From positions 363,160-427,159 of the forward strand of contig CAJJDP010000087.1 in the NCBI GenBank assembly GCA_905182995.1: a DNA stretch of 64,000 bases, read 5' to 3'. Source of the stretch: Paramecium octaurelia (Eukaryota; Ciliophora; Oligohymenophorea; Peniculida; Parameciidae). The notes under the pieces are model-generated. The model searched no databases, had not been told where the DNA came from, and saw only the letters and a list, made by a program, of their open reading frames with translations. A program made the translations under genes and the position numbers. Of this stretch, positions 1-12,806 are shown piece by piece (the first letter of the stretch is position 1; the number at the start of each line of letters is the position of its first letter).

Positions 1-681
1 TTTTCCTTTGAATGGTGCTTCACCATGCAATAGTTCATATAAAAGTATTCCTAAACACCATACATCCAGAGTGTGATCATGAGGTCTATCTTCAATCATC
101 TCAGGGGCCATGTAATCTATAGTTCCACAGAAGGTGCTGCGCTTTTTAGAACCTAAGTTTTCAGCTGACCATCCGAAATCACAAATCTTGACATTGTCAG
201 CCACATCCAATAATATATTTTCAGGCTATAGAATATTTATAAGTAGTTACTTTTAGATCTCTATGAATTATATTTTATTGATGTAGATAATCTATTCCTA
301 AACATGTTTACTTAAAAAACTTTAAGGCTTCGTTTTCGTTTAATTTTCCTCTTCTTTTCAACAATTAGAATAGGGATCCATGTTCTGCATATTCCAAAAT
401 AAGATAAACCTTATCCTTGTCTTCAAAATAGTGAAACAATTATGTGATATTAGGATGATTCAATTTCCTTTGTATTCGAATCTCTCGCTTGAGATTTTCA
501 ATTGAACAATACTCAAAAATGTCCTTCTTATTCATCTAAAGATGATAAACAAATGTACTATCTTCATTGCATGTAACTATCCATTAGTTCTATCCTTCAC
601 TAGTCTAACAGCTCCAAAACTGCCTTTGCCAAGTTATGGGTAATCATAGATGAGTTCAAACTCTTCTGGACTTCTTTTCAT
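1..681 (-). CDS. Aurora-like Ser/Thr protein kinase, C-terminus beyond window
   Basis: The minus strand encodes most of a protein kinase domain from ATG at 681, running off the window edge. Visible motifs in order are the Gly-rich loop LGKGSFGAV, AMKI, the catalytic loop HRDLKPEN, DFGWSAEN, the activation-segment end STFCGTIDYMAPEMI and the lobe motif LHGEAPF. DFGW and CGT-DY-PEM are typical of Aurora kinases, which phosphorylate mitotic substrates. Two short introns, 536-558 (23 nt) and 226-250 (25 nt), restore the frame. No stop is reached before base 1. The start was chosen because it gives 13 residues before the Gly loop; the frame is open a little further upstream. It diverges from the phosphatase gene at 952. 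The kinase assignment is firm; the Aurora subfamily is inferred from motifs. Confidence 0.88.
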
Positions 682-951
682 CTATCTTAGAGTTGACACT
701 TTGTCACTATAGGCAATTTCCTATGAATTTAACATGTTTTAAGGAATACATTGATTTTTATGTCCAGATGTCCTTACATAATATATCAAATTTACCAATC
801 AATGTCTCGACATCGTTGAGAACAATAATAGGCATGCTTACAAAAGGGACAATACACTCTATATTTTGGTATTGGAACCATTTAGGAGCCAGCCAAATTA
901 TATTGGCAGTATCGCGAACTGCAAACGTTCATCAAATAATATATTAATATT
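682..951. promoter_or_regulatory. Divergent intergenic region between kinase and phosphatase
   Basis: These 270 bases separate two start codons on opposite strands, so both promoters must lie here. I see no recognisable motif and no frame that continues either gene convincingly. The promoter role rests only on gene orientation. Confidence 0.4.
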
Positions 952-1973
952 ATGTAATATTCACAATCAATATAGAAGTATAGGAAATCGACTAGCTCTC
1001 CAATTCTTAAACCGCAGAGTCTACCTACAATAAATGAATTGAGATTTGCAATGAGAACCAGAGCAGGAAGTGATCAATAGCATTCAGTCAAGATTAACTA
1101 GGACAGTTTTATTGCTTGTAGATTGTATAAGGAATAATAATGATAGTAATGGCTATTAATTCTTTGCTATATGTGATGGTCATGGTTAAAATGGGCATCT
1201 AGTATCATAATACCTTAAGAAAAACATCCCAAGTATAAATCATAAGAATTAGTCATTCTAAGGAATTATCTCAAGGACATGTCATTAAATTCAGAGGGGA
1301 TCAACTAAGCAATTATTCGATCATTCTTGAAAATTAATAAGGACCTATTTCAGACCAACATAGACACCAATTTGGCTGGATCCACCTTGGTCTCAATATT
1401 GATGAAAGACTAACAAGTAGAATGGCCATTTATTCCTTAGATATTCTGTGCAAATGTAGGTGATTCAAGAGCAATTATCTGTCAAAAAGTGAATACTTGG
1501 ATGGCCATCTAAATAAGTGTTGATCACAAGCCAAATAATGCAAAAGAGAGAGCTCGAATAGTAAATGCAGATGGCAGGATATCATAAAGAAAGACTTCAG
1601 AAGGATATCCTGCCGGTCCTGAAAGAGTGTATCTCGCTTTTTCAGACACTCCAGGATTAGCAATGACAAGAAGTTTTGGGGATAAAATTGGCTCTAAAGT
1701 TGGAGTCATAGCAGAACCAGGTATTGGTGATTTATACTAAATACAGAGATATTGGAATTTAAGAAAACTAAAGCCCATAAATTTATAGTTCTAGCCTCAG
1801 ATGGCGTTTGGGATTAATTGACAAATGACGAGGTTATGGATTTGATACTGCCTTATTTCAAGGATAAATAGGTTGAATTGGCCACTGAAAGAGTTGTGAG
1901 AGAGGCCTTTAATAGATGGAAGCAGTTTTCTGTTCTGAGAGATGATATAACTTGCATAGTAATATTTTTATGA
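952..1973 (+). CDS. PP2C-family Ser/Thr phosphatase
   Basis: A Mg/Mn-dependent PPM/PP2C phosphatase that removes phosphate from Ser/Thr. Motifs in order are FFAICDGHGQNG (metal-binding DGHG), NLAGSTLVSILM, FCANVGDSRAI, VDHKPNN, MTRSFGD, VLASDGVWD and the terminal RDDITCIVI. Three introns restore the frame: 1125-1146 (22 nt), 1233-1252 (20 nt) and 1721-1746 (26 nt). Without the first one a TGA would stop translation. ATG 952 is preferred to ATG 1051 because the frame between them is open and gives a short Ser/Pro/Gln-rich leader. The gene ends at TGA 1971-1973. It diverges from the kinase at 681, a natural opposing activity, although nothing shows shared substrates. Confidence 0.93.
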
Positions 1974-2011
1974 TTGATATTATCCAATATTGTTAATATT
2001 AATTAAATTAT

Positions 2012-3384
2012 ATGCTAATTCCTTTTTTTACTTTCATTTTAGTCGTCTAACTTATTCGTACTTAATAAATGGATAATATAACTGTCATTTTTAATGCAGA
2101 TAACTCATGGAAAGCAAATATGAATACTGAAAAAGAATCCATTTTTTAAGTTAACAAGTTATACACAAAATATTGTTATGTCAGGATTAGTTTATTAAAA
2201 AGCGATCCTGGTCTACTTATAATCGCAGATTATCAAATTTTACCGAATACTAGCTTTCATGAAAATTATAAACAAGGAGAAAAGATAGATAGAATAAGGT
2301 AAATTATTTTTAATTATATTCTATTTTAGCCAAATCGAAAATAGAAAAACTAGGTTTCTTAAATTAAAGACTGGAATGGGTCAAATCTATATTTATGTCA
2401 AGGCAAACAATACAAATAATATATACAACATTTCGATTATTGGGAGTAATGAAGAATATTGTGACAATGACTGTAATAACAACGGAATTTGTTAGGTATA
2501 CTTAATTACAATTATAAGGCTAAAGGATGTATTTGTAATAAGTCTATTATTGGGAATGATTGTAATCTGATTGCTGAAGAAGTGTTTGTAGGAACATCAA
2601 AATTACTCAATATATCGACTGAAAAATAAATAAAATATTTCTATATAGATATAAGCCCTTTGAAGAATTAAAAACTTAAAATTGATTTTAATGTGTCATA
2701 TCCTTTGAATTCAATAGACGATATGAGTGATCTCTGTTTAACTTTTTGGTCTACTCCAGGAAAAAGTCTAATAACAAAAGATCATTATGATTATGAAGAT
2801 TAATTCCCCCTTTACTATTATGTTTACTGGCAATTAATAGGTATAAAGCAAGGATTTTCAGAAATTTTTTATGAAATTCCACCTAATTTAGCTGTTTTTT
2901 AAAATTAATTTTTAACCTTTGCAGTAACAAAAGATTGGGATACAGATGACAATACTATATTATAGATGAATTTTATTTAAGATGGTATTACTGATGATGA
3001 TGAAATGTTGTATGAGGATGAGAATGATGATAGCGATAAAACTAATAAGTTACTTTCCATCATCATCCCAATTGTCGTTGTTACACTAATAACACTTACA
3101 GTCATAGTTTGGTATCTGAAAAGGAGAAAACGTTTAGTTAAGGGTGTAGCTAAATAGAACCAGTAACAATAAAATGTTCAAGAGCCTGAAAAATGTGGGA
3201 TATGCTTGGAGGATCTTAATACTGCATATAAGGCAATAATCAAGATTTAATGTGGGTAAATAACATTGAATAATTTAGTCATCAATTCCATCTCGTATGC
3301 ATACAAGATTGGGGTAAAAAACAATAAGGAGAAAAGTAATGTCCATTTTGCAGAAGACAGTTTAATCCTGATCAACTTTAATGA
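2012..3384 (+). CDS. Secretory/TM protein with EGF-like motif and cytosolic RING-H2 finger
   Basis: Probable membrane-anchored E3 ubiquitin ligase. ATG 2012 opens a hydrophobic leader (MLIPFFTFILVV), a likely signal peptide. A Cys-rich EGF-like motif (CDNDCNNNGIC...CICNKS) sits near residue 150. A single TM helix (SIIIPIVVVTLITLTVIVW) follows an acidic stretch, then a basic stop-transfer. The C-terminus has a RING-H2: CGICLED, then CGHQFHLVC and CPFC. Introns 2299-2329 (31 nt), 2496-2518 (23 nt) and 3256-3278 (23 nt) are needed; the last lies inside the RING Cys-Gly-His motif. It ends at TGA 3382-3384. The next gene has the same architecture, so the two are tandem paralogs. Lumenal ligand and ubiquitination substrate are unknown. 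Confidence 0.88.
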
Positions 3385-3509
3385 TATATTACTTATTTTT
3401 TACCAGTGAATATATAGGTATTTATGACTGTTACAAATCAACCAAAAAAGACAATATCAATTTAAATTACTATAGAAAGGTTGTAATTTTAGTATTAAAC
3501 TTATTATAA

Positions 3510-4906
3510 ATGATTAATGTTATGTTTTTCGTCTCATACTGCCTAGCCTAAGTTATTGAAGTTAAGTTCAATTAATAATCAAGCTGGTCAGGTGAGTTCA
3601 AGAATTCAACAAACAATACCTTTAGGATTACACCTTAGGACAAGGTCGAATAATTTTACTATATTAAAGTTGAACTAAATATCACAAATCCAAAATTTAT
3701 GTTGTTAGCTCAAAAGAATTACCCGATTTCAAATCCATTTTCGCCAATACTATTGGATGGAGAAAATATTGATGCAACAAAGTACATTACCTTCACAATA
3801 ATTTTATAGTCAATATGAAAACCGTGATTTAAGATATCTCAAAATTGCATCTATTGATCAACCTATTTATATTACTACATTGGGTGAATAGGTTGATTAT
3901 AAGATATCAATTGAAAAATCAGAGAATCATAACTTTTGCTAGAATCAATGTTCATATCAAGGCGATTGTCAGGTATCATTACACTTATTCTAGAAACAAG
4001 GTTGTTTTTGTCTACCCGGTTATACAGGAATAGATTGTAGTCAAAATGCCATTCCCATAATAGATAATATGTCACTTCATGGAAACTAAAGTGAATAAAC
4101 ATACTTTTCATTATTATATTTACCTACAACTTCTCTTTAGGGTTATTAATACGCTCTAAAATTTAAAGTAATTTACTCCTTTTGAGTATTAGACAAATAA
4201 CTATGTTGGTTTATAAATTATAGTCTACAAGACTTCAGCTATCATTAATCCAAAGGAACAACTCTTAGCTGACCCAAATTTATGTGATATCTACTAAGTT
4301 TCTAAAAATAAAGAATTAGAACTACTTCTGAGAGTACCTGATATTCCTTAGCAAAGAAATAGATTAAATTTTGCAATTAAAACTATTTCTGCTGATTTTT
4401 TATCGCAAGATCTAGAGATCTCTTTAAAAGAATATGTCGAAGAGGAAGTTACTGAATTATCAGACACTATGATAATTATCATTTCGATTGGGTGTGTTGT
4501 TTTTGTATCCTTAATCATAATGTTCTGCTGTTATAAACAGTATAGAAGAAAATAAGCACAAAGTAGAAGGATGATGCAGAATTAAGAACCTCTGCATTCA
4601 GGACATGAGAACCATCCTATTATACAAGAATAGATCAATCTTGACGAAGTTTGTTAAAAAAATTGCTTATGTAAACTTTCTTCAAAGGAAATCAATCCAG
4701 AGGAGTATTGCTCTATTTGCTTAGAACCTCTAGATTCAACTTAAGAAGTCAGATAAACTAGATGCCAGTAATTATTATGAATTATTCTTAGTCATAATTT
4801 TCATATCAAATGCATAAATTTGTGGTTGGAGAAAGCGAAGCATGAATGTCCAATTTGTAGATAATAACTTGAACTTAAACCCTAAGATGAAATTATGAGA
4901 ACTTGA
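3510..4906 (+). CDS. Second EGF-like / TM / RING-H2 protein, tandem paralog
   Basis: Same plan as the gene just upstream: leader MFFVSYCLA, an ectodomain, an EGF-like Cys cluster (FCQNQCSYQGDC...CFCLPGYTGIDC), a TM helix (MIIIISIGCVVFVSLIIMFCC) and a C-terminal RING-H2 with YCSICLE, HHNFHIKC and CPICRQQ. Introns include 3782-3809 (28 nt), a 25-nt one near 4169 and a 24-nt one inside the RING at about 4749. As in the paralog, the RING intron interrupts the Cys-x-His motif. A 21-nt in-frame GT...AG segment in the EGF motif may also be spliced. It ends at TGA 4904-4906, only 126 bp after its neighbour in the same orientation. A membrane ubiquitin ligase is the likely role; the substrate is not evident. 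Confidence 0.87.
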
Positions 4907-5023
4907 AGAATTTAATCAATATTTGGTTAGACTAAATTATTGATTTAAGTGCATTTATATTTAAATATGCATTTAACTTATTACTTTCTTTAATATTTTA
5001 TATATCTATAGGATAAAAGATAT

Positions 5024-6648
5024 TCATTATCTTTTATCAAATTTTTCTGACTTCGCCTCCTTCTCTTTGAATTCTCTTCTATCCATTTCATACTGTTTTT
5101 CATTAAAGAGTTAACATTCCTAGAATTCCCCCACTTATTATAAGGCACTTTGAATCTACTTCAGATCATATTCCTAATTGAACTCAATGTAAATATATTT
5201 ATAATGGATAATACGATAAGCTGATATGTCAAATTGTTGTTGTTTTAAAGCATTAATAATATTGTCAAAGACTTACTTTTAAAATTATATTCTTTGAGTT
5301 TTCTAGACCTATTATTAATTTTTTCTCTCTTCCTCTGGGAATTTGATGTAAATTATGTATTTCTATGTTAACTTAATGTCTTCAGCAGCATTCAAATTAA
5401 TACTGTAATTGTTTTTAAATTAATTTAGTTTATTCTTTTGACTCAATAATTCTTGTTGGGTAAAGTCCTTTGTCAAATTGATAAATATAAATCCAGTCAT
5501 ATAGGCATCAAACCCAGCAGTATGATAAGCATTTTAATCTAGATTCACATCTATTTAAATGTAATTCATGTTGTTTTTTATGAATTCAGCCAGATTTTCA
5601 ACAGAAGTTGATGTCTCAAATTTACTTCTGATTTTTTCCAATGGCTAAGCAGATTAAATGATGTATTTTGTATCATATATTGGTGGCCAATTCTTAACAA
5701 CATCCTCCTTAAATTCTTCCCATGATATTGGAGGACATTAAACAAAATGACTGTAACAAAACATGACATCTGCAAAACAATTGTGACCTACAATGTACTT
5801 TTTAGAATTCAAAATGCATTCCCAAATTTAATAGAATCCTGTTTTAGTTTAAAATCTATTTGTTTTGAGTAAGTATTTTTCCTCATCTTTAGCCTATTTT
5901 TCTGCATTTGTTAATTTGGTTATCTTCATCTCTCCTTTCAATAAAGATTCCCCAATCATGTTTTTTTAATACGCCTCCAAGTAAGTATACATAACTTTCC
6001 TTTGATACCCATTTGTTGTTTCTATTGTTATCTGCTTCTCGTCTGACTTATTGAATTTCTCCAACTTTTCAATTAACTCTCGAATCTATCGAATAATGTG
6101 CATGTCTTACTGTCTTTTTGTCTATCGGTTTGACATCATCTAAGATCTTTTCAAATTGGTTCTTCAACTCTTCCTAATCCAATTATTGGAAGTCTTTGTT
6201 ATAATCATCTTGAAGCTTCTAATATTGTGCCCTGTTTAAATAACCTATTCCTTTGTTAATCCACCTATTCCAATCCATGCCATGCTCACTATTAAAAAAT
6301 ACTGCTCCTACTTATAAACCCACGAAGTCATCTAAACTAATAATTAGAATATTTTCTACTCTTGAGGAAACAAATAGAAAGTATATGGAAATGCGACATA
6401 CCCTTTTTATTTTTTGATAAAGATGCACAATCCAAATTGAATGATATTATATTTCATACTTACTTTTCGTATCTATATGTCATTAAAAATACCTTTAAAT
6501 ATCTTTCAAATGGTAATTCTTCAAATGTATCTTAATACTCCCCTTTTATTCCAGTTAACTCAAGATCAATCCCCAGAAAGTCACATAGCTTTATCTGCTC
6601 CATTATTGTTTATTTGTTTTGCTCAAAATTATCAATGTCGATAAACAT
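5024..6648 (-). CDS. PARN/CAF1-family poly(A)-specific ribonuclease
   Basis: A DEDD-type 3' exonuclease of the PARN group, which shortens mRNA poly(A) tails. The N-terminus carries FLGIDLELTGI (first two acidic metal ligands; PARN has D-x-E-F-S-G-I). Next come VSMKYNIIQFGLC, then YIVGHNCFADVMF (conserved GHN), WPPIYDTKYI (third acidic ligand) and YHTAGFDAYMTG (fourth, HxxGxDA). A less conserved C-terminal section beyond that may bind RNA. Introns 6473-6492 (20 nt) and 6337-6359 (23 nt) restore the frame. ATG 6648 gives a start close to the catalytic motif, as in PARN. It ends at TGA 5024-5026. It is downstream of and co-oriented with the golgin gene, 31 bp away. Confidence 0.9.
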
Positions 6649-6679
6649 TTTTATATTTACTATTATTAATTATATGAAA

Positions 6680-9600
6680 TCATTTCTTAAACAATATCTA
6701 AACAATCCCCTTCTTTTTATCAGCAGGCTTTACCGCCAATTCGTCTAGAATTTCTTCCTTTTCCTTTTCTGTGAATTCCAAAAACTAAAACAAAGTATTC
6801 AGAATCGCCTCTGCTAAATCATAATTTAGATTTTTAGGCCCACAAGCAGTGAGAAACTTTTTTAAACAATCTCGCAAATGAGCCTTCGCATGGACCGCTT
6901 GAGGATCAACCGAAGTCTTTTGCATAGCCATCATCTTATGTTTATACTACAATAATTTAATCGTTTACATCTCTGGCCAAATTATTTAGCTGCAACATCT
7001 ACTCCTCCTTTGCAGCTATCCTTTCTAATAAAATTTAAAACTTAGCGATAATCTTCACATTCTCTTCGTTGGCCGCCTCCAACTTTGATTTCAAAATATT
7101 AACCTCCTCTGTGTGCGACAATTATTACTTATTGGAAGTTGAATGCTAAGTGATAATCGATCATTTTACTTCTTTCTTGTTTTTATCATTGTTGACAATC
7201 ACTGATATGTCTAAATCCCCTATAAAGTCACTGATGTCATTTTCATTGATTTCTGGCTATTGTCCATTTGATGAGAAACTAATGTCTTCATTCTTCTCCT
7301 CCTTTATATTACTCAAAGCTGTTTTGACTGGCAACTTCGCCTTCATCAACTAAATATCCTTCTAGTAGGCCAATAAATTGTTTTATTCTTGTTGGGACAA
7401 TTTATGCTAAAAATTTATCTCAATTCTTTTACATAATTCTAGGCATAAAAGGCAGCCTATTAATTTCTGAGTAATTCATCCATCAATGACTAGAGACATT
7501 AGTAATAGGTAAACTTTCTCTCACATTGTTTTTCATGTTAAGATTTAAATTATCTTAAATAATCAAGGATATTATCCTAATTAAATAAAGATTTTATCTC
7601 TTGTAAAAGAAATTAGTTTTAATTAGAATCAGCTACTATTTTATCAATCTAAATTTATTTTGCCTAAATCACATTTTATAATTCAGAGATTTCAGAATCT
7701 TTCTTAGCAATTAATGCATCTATCTCCTTCTATGGATTTTAAATTTCTTTACTATTTTATTAAGTCAAATCTAATTACGTTTTTAACTATAAGATTTCTT
7801 CATTTTTTTATTCAAATAATTTCAAAGTCTCACTTTCCCTCCTGCTATATTCTGCTAATTCATTTTCCTTTAACTATATGATTTCCTATTATTAATCCAA
7901 TTGCTTTCTCAAAACTGAAATTGTTGAATTTAAATTTTCAATTTAAGAATTTAACTTATTCTATTCTATTTATAGAAAGGATTCTGAATCTTTTAATTAT
8001 TAATCTAATTGTTAATTTTATTATTCTTTTTATGAGAAGCTTTAATTCAAGAGTGCTAATTTCTGCTCTAATTCTATTTTTTAATTATTGATTTATTATT
8101 TACTTTCAATTTCCTATTATAATTCTAATTATAATCTTTATATATCCTATTACTAGGAATTAGTCTATAATTATAGTTAATTATTTTGTTGTTTTATTTT
8201 ATCATAATCTATTTTTTATAATGCCATCAGTTCCCCATGATCTTGAGAAAGCTAATTATTTTGTTACAGCAATTTTTATTCTTAAGCTTAGTTTTCTTAA
8301 ATTGAATGTATTATTTGATCTTCCTTGATTTTTAAATCGTTTTCTAGTTGAGATATTTTTTATTCTAAATTATTTATCTATTCTTATAAAGAACCTATTA
8401 GTCTGTTTTATGCCTAATCTGCTTCATTCTTATTAGTTATTTAAACTTGATTTTCAACTAAATCTTTATTATTTTTTTTCAAATCCAAAATCTCATTATT
8501 CAAAGTAGTATTTCTTTCCTATAATTCGATATTTCTTTAATTTAATTAATTATAATTTTACGCATCTTGATTAATTTATAATTACAATTTCTTATTATTT
8601 TACTCTAACTCATGATTTGAGTGTTGCAATTAATTTATTTCTTGTTAGATTTACTAATTTATTTGTATTCTTTGCTGAGTTTAATTCTCAAGCATAGCAT
8701 TTTATTATTGTAATTATAGAAGCTTGCTATTACTTTTTTCAATTTCTTTTATTTATTCCAGGATTTTATTTGACTTCTCTTTTAACTCTTCGTTTTTTTA
8801 ATTTATTGTTTTATCTAAGTCATTTATTATATTTGTATTATTGGCTATAATTATCTCTCTAGCTTCTAAATTCTTTTACAAATCATTATTAAACTATTTG
8901 AAATGACTATTTTCGTTTTGTATTTATTTGATTTCTATAACTTATGAATTCAACTAGTTAGATTTCTCTGTTAAATCATTTCTTAATTTCACACATTTTT
9001 CTTATTCTTACTTTAATAATAATGTTGTCTCATTAATTTTGAATTCTTGAATTAGCTTAGTTTATTCTAAATCTTTTATTTTATTCTCTAAATTTTAGAT
9101 TTATTGTTGATTACTCTGAGATTTTTGAGTTAAACTTTATATCTATTATTTATACTCTTCATTCAAGATTTTGAAATTATTCAATTACTAATTTAAATCA
9201 TCTATAAGCATTTAGGAATACCTAACTTCTTATTCTTAAGTCTCAGCATGTAACATCTATGTTTAAAGCTTAAGGTTTTTTTCATTTAATTCATTTTATA
9301 GATTTGATATTGTCAAATTTTAAGTTTAAGTAAGGGAATTTAACTCTTCAATTTGATTCTAAATCAATTATTAGGTTTTAGATTCTTCTTGAAGAATAAT
9401 ATATTTCTATTCCTAATCAAGAAGTTATTTCTCTTATTCTTTAATAGTTAATTTGCTTTTCTCTAATTATTCTATTAAGGTACCAATTTGAATGAGCAAT
9501 TTATGAGTTTCTTAAGATTGTATAATCAGATTTCGACATAATTCGGCTTCCCTGAAAACTAACTCTGTGCTAAACTATGCCTTATTTTCTTCAATTTATT

Positions 9601-12600
9601 AATCATTTTATAAATTTCTAAGTTCTAGTTATTTATTAAGCTCTGTAATTGTATGTAACTATTAATTTAGCATTTCTGATAACTTCGCTTTATCTTAATT
9701 GGCCAATTCTTACTTTTAATTAAATAATGATATTTATGAATTCAACTCTGAAATTTAGAGATGATGTTTCTTGATTATTTCTTTATTTTGATTTTCTGTA
9801 GCTCTTAGATTCTGAATTTCTTAATTAAGATTCAATTAGATTTTCCTTTAACCTGATTATAATTATTCTATTTCTTCTAATAATTGCATGTTCTTTTAAG
9901 TAAGATCTTGATTTATCTAAACTAGCTCTTCATTTTCTTAATGTTAAGAATTCAATTCTTCAATCTTTAATTAATTTTCTTTTAAAAAGTTTGATCTCTC
10001 TAGTTTAATTTCTTTTTGCAATTCTAGAATTCTAGATTCTAATTATTATATTTAATCTTAGGAAGAGATTAATTCAGACTCTAATTCACTCACTTTATTT
10101 TAAGCATTTTCAAGTGAGATTTACTTTTCATTTAATGAAATCTAAATTTTTTCAGCCTCATCCAATTCCAAATTTAATCTCTATATTTTATCATTTAATT
10201 ATTTCTTTTCATCCTCTGAGTCTTGTTTATGTTTTCGCATCTACTATTCTAGCTACTATATTTGATTCTAAAGGATTTCTTCTTGTACATTTATAGTGAT
10301 TTCATCTTTTTATTTTGCAATAATTTATTCTTCCAATTACTTTACTTTGTTCTGTAATTCTTGGTGTTCAACCTTTGCTTTTTGATGTTATTATTCAAAT
10401 AATAGACTTTATTACTTTTGTTGTTAGATGTGATCCTTCTTTTAATTCAACAGCATCTCAATTTCATGTTGTTTTCCTAATAAGATTTAATCTTTGAAAT
10501 TTAAGGATTCCTATAATTTTTATATGGTTTAATTTAATGTCTATACTTGTTTTTCATGATGATGGATTGCTCTATCTTACACTTAAATCTTTTAGTTTAA
10601 TCCTTACAGATCTTTAAGCTATTATTGTAGTTATATGACTTCTTAAGTCTTTTATTTTAATATCTTATCTTTGTTATTAATTTAATCTTAATACTCATTA
10701 TTAACCTTTGTTAAATCTCTTATTTATTGTTCAAAGTTTGAGAGACTCTTATTCAAAGAATCAATCTAAGACTTCAAATGTCCTTAAATGGTAGTTTATT
10801 CAACACTTTTGCTTCGGAGTTGTTCAGGAGTATCATTCAAAATCCTACTATTACTTTCATATTGCTATATGATTTAATCCTTACTTTAAATGGTGTTATC
10901 CAAAATATGAAGCTATTCTGTATGCTCTTCCTCGAGTCTCATGATTTAGGTCTTAAGATTGTTAATTTCATCCTCATAATCTAACAATTTAGTTTCTTAT
11001 TGCTTGTATGCGAATTAGGCTTAGTGTAAATCACTCTCTAATTGCTTAATCAATTGTTGTTATGTTTCTAATTCTTGTTAAGACACCAAATCCAAATGGA
11101 AGAGACTTTATTATCCTGAATTTCGATTGTCAAAATCCTCTTTTTGTGTTTATAGGGATTAGACAATTTACTTGTTCATTTATTGATCTCTTTAATATTA
11201 ATCAGATAGCTCTTAGTAGGACTGTTTTAAATCGTTGTATTTTGATTTCATCTCTTGAAGCTTGATTTGATTCTATCCATTTTCCCTTTCCTTTTCTTCT
11301 TTTTCGGATTTGAGTTTTGAAATTTATTAATTAAGCTATTCAACTTCAGAGTTGCAGTCCCGTAAACCGAGTCTAAGATAAAGATTGTGTAAATGTCATA
11401 CTTATTCTGTTTTTACTTGAGATCCACAATTTCTTGACTTAACGATTTTAACTTTTAACTTGAATCATCTTTATAATGTTAATACTCAGAATTCACTTCA
11501 GATTTTTATTTCTGCACTAACTAATTAATATATTTTTACGTTGTTTCTCACTTTCTACCATTTTAGAGAGTTGTAATTTAAGTAATTTATTTTCATTTTC
11601 CAATTACTTAACCTTTTTTTAGTGATCTTGGATAAGTTCATGTTCATCATCGATTTATTATTTTAAATTACTGATTTCACTCTCTTTTTCTGCAATCAGT
11701 TCTTAGAATTAAGTGAGTTAGTTTTCCAATAATTTGTGTTGAGTGTTCTTGGAATCAAGACTGGATTAGGATTCCACAAGAGGATTTTTGAGTTTGAATT
11801 TATCATTCTCAGAGTAAGTGTCATAAGGTCTGTAGGTACTTTGATATTAATTAGAGATTTATTTATTTGATAATTCTAGTTATTGTTTTTTATTTTACAA
11901 TTTATTTACTTTAGCTTCCAACTTTGTGATAACAGCAAATAAATTTTTATTTTTCGTATTTAAATCTTTATTTTAAATTTCTTACTAACGCAATTAAGTG
12001 TTTATTTCAATCAACTTATTGTGATCTAAATCCCGACTTTAGAAAGTATTGGCTATAATTTAATACAGCTATTCAAAGGATTGAGGATAAGAATTTTAGT
12101 GTTTCTCCACCAAAGAGTAGAGCTTATTGAGTTCATCCCTCTTGAATAATTGACTGATATTTGTGTTCTAAAGTTGATGAATAGAAATTTGTGCAGATTA
12201 ACAGATTTGATTAATTAGTTGCTGCATGTTATTCCACCCTGTAACGACCTCTCGAATATCTTTGAGTACCTTCATCTATAGTTTTTGTGAGGATCGCTAA
12301 TTCTGCAATTTCTTGGCATTTGTCGATATGAAAGAGAGCTCTTAAAGAATTTCAGTCAGCAAATCATCCGCCCTATATAGGTCAAAGGCTAGTCATACCT
12401 TATTTGTTCTGTTTTGTGAGTGCCAGTGTCATCCATCCTCCTAAGCAACTTCTCCAAAGGTTTTGATGCAAATTAAAAGTTATCACTACTCATTCTACTC
12501 TGAAGTAGATTTGATTTTAGGGCAGATATTTTTTTCTCGATTTACTAGTGATTATCCTTCAGCAAATTAAATCTTAGGGATGAACCCATCAGTCGATCCG

Positions 12601-12769
12601 AATCCTAATCTTGATGCTTGGTAGTATAGGAATCAATTAGAAAATTTTAGGAATTGCGAGGGCCATAAATGCCTGGAGATATAATTGCTCTCAAAGGTTG
12701 AGTTGAACACATTCCAGGTTGAGGAGAATAAAATGCTGTCTAAGTATTTTATCTGCTTTATTTTTGCAT
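6680..12769 (-). CDS. Giant coiled-coil protein with C-terminal GRIP-like domain (golgin candidate)
   Basis: About 2,020 residues, nearly all heptad-like and rich in Lys, Glu, Gln, Asn and Leu. The last ~70 residues contain a GRIP-like segment (AHLRDCLKKFLTACG ... LNTLFQFLEFTEKEKEEIL). In trans-Golgi golgins this domain binds Arl1 GTPase and anchors a long tether. The usual conserved Tyr of the GRIP core appears to be His here. The N-terminus is not coiled: ATG 12769 opens a Gln/Ser/Pro-rich leader, and in-frame Met codons lie further in (12493 among them). One intron is clear at 12373-12398 (26 nt); others may exist in the coil. It ends at TGA 6680-6682. Golgin is inferred; a basal-body or centriolar coiled-coil protein is the alternative. 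Confidence 0.8.
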
Positions 12770-12806
12770 TATTCAAATTATAAATAAATTTATAATAACA
12801 ACAAAT

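Noticed and set aside
12493-12769. ATG 12493 as the golgin start
   Set aside because: The frame stays open through 92 further codons upstream with plausible composition, so ATG 12769 is preferred; the shorter form remains possible.
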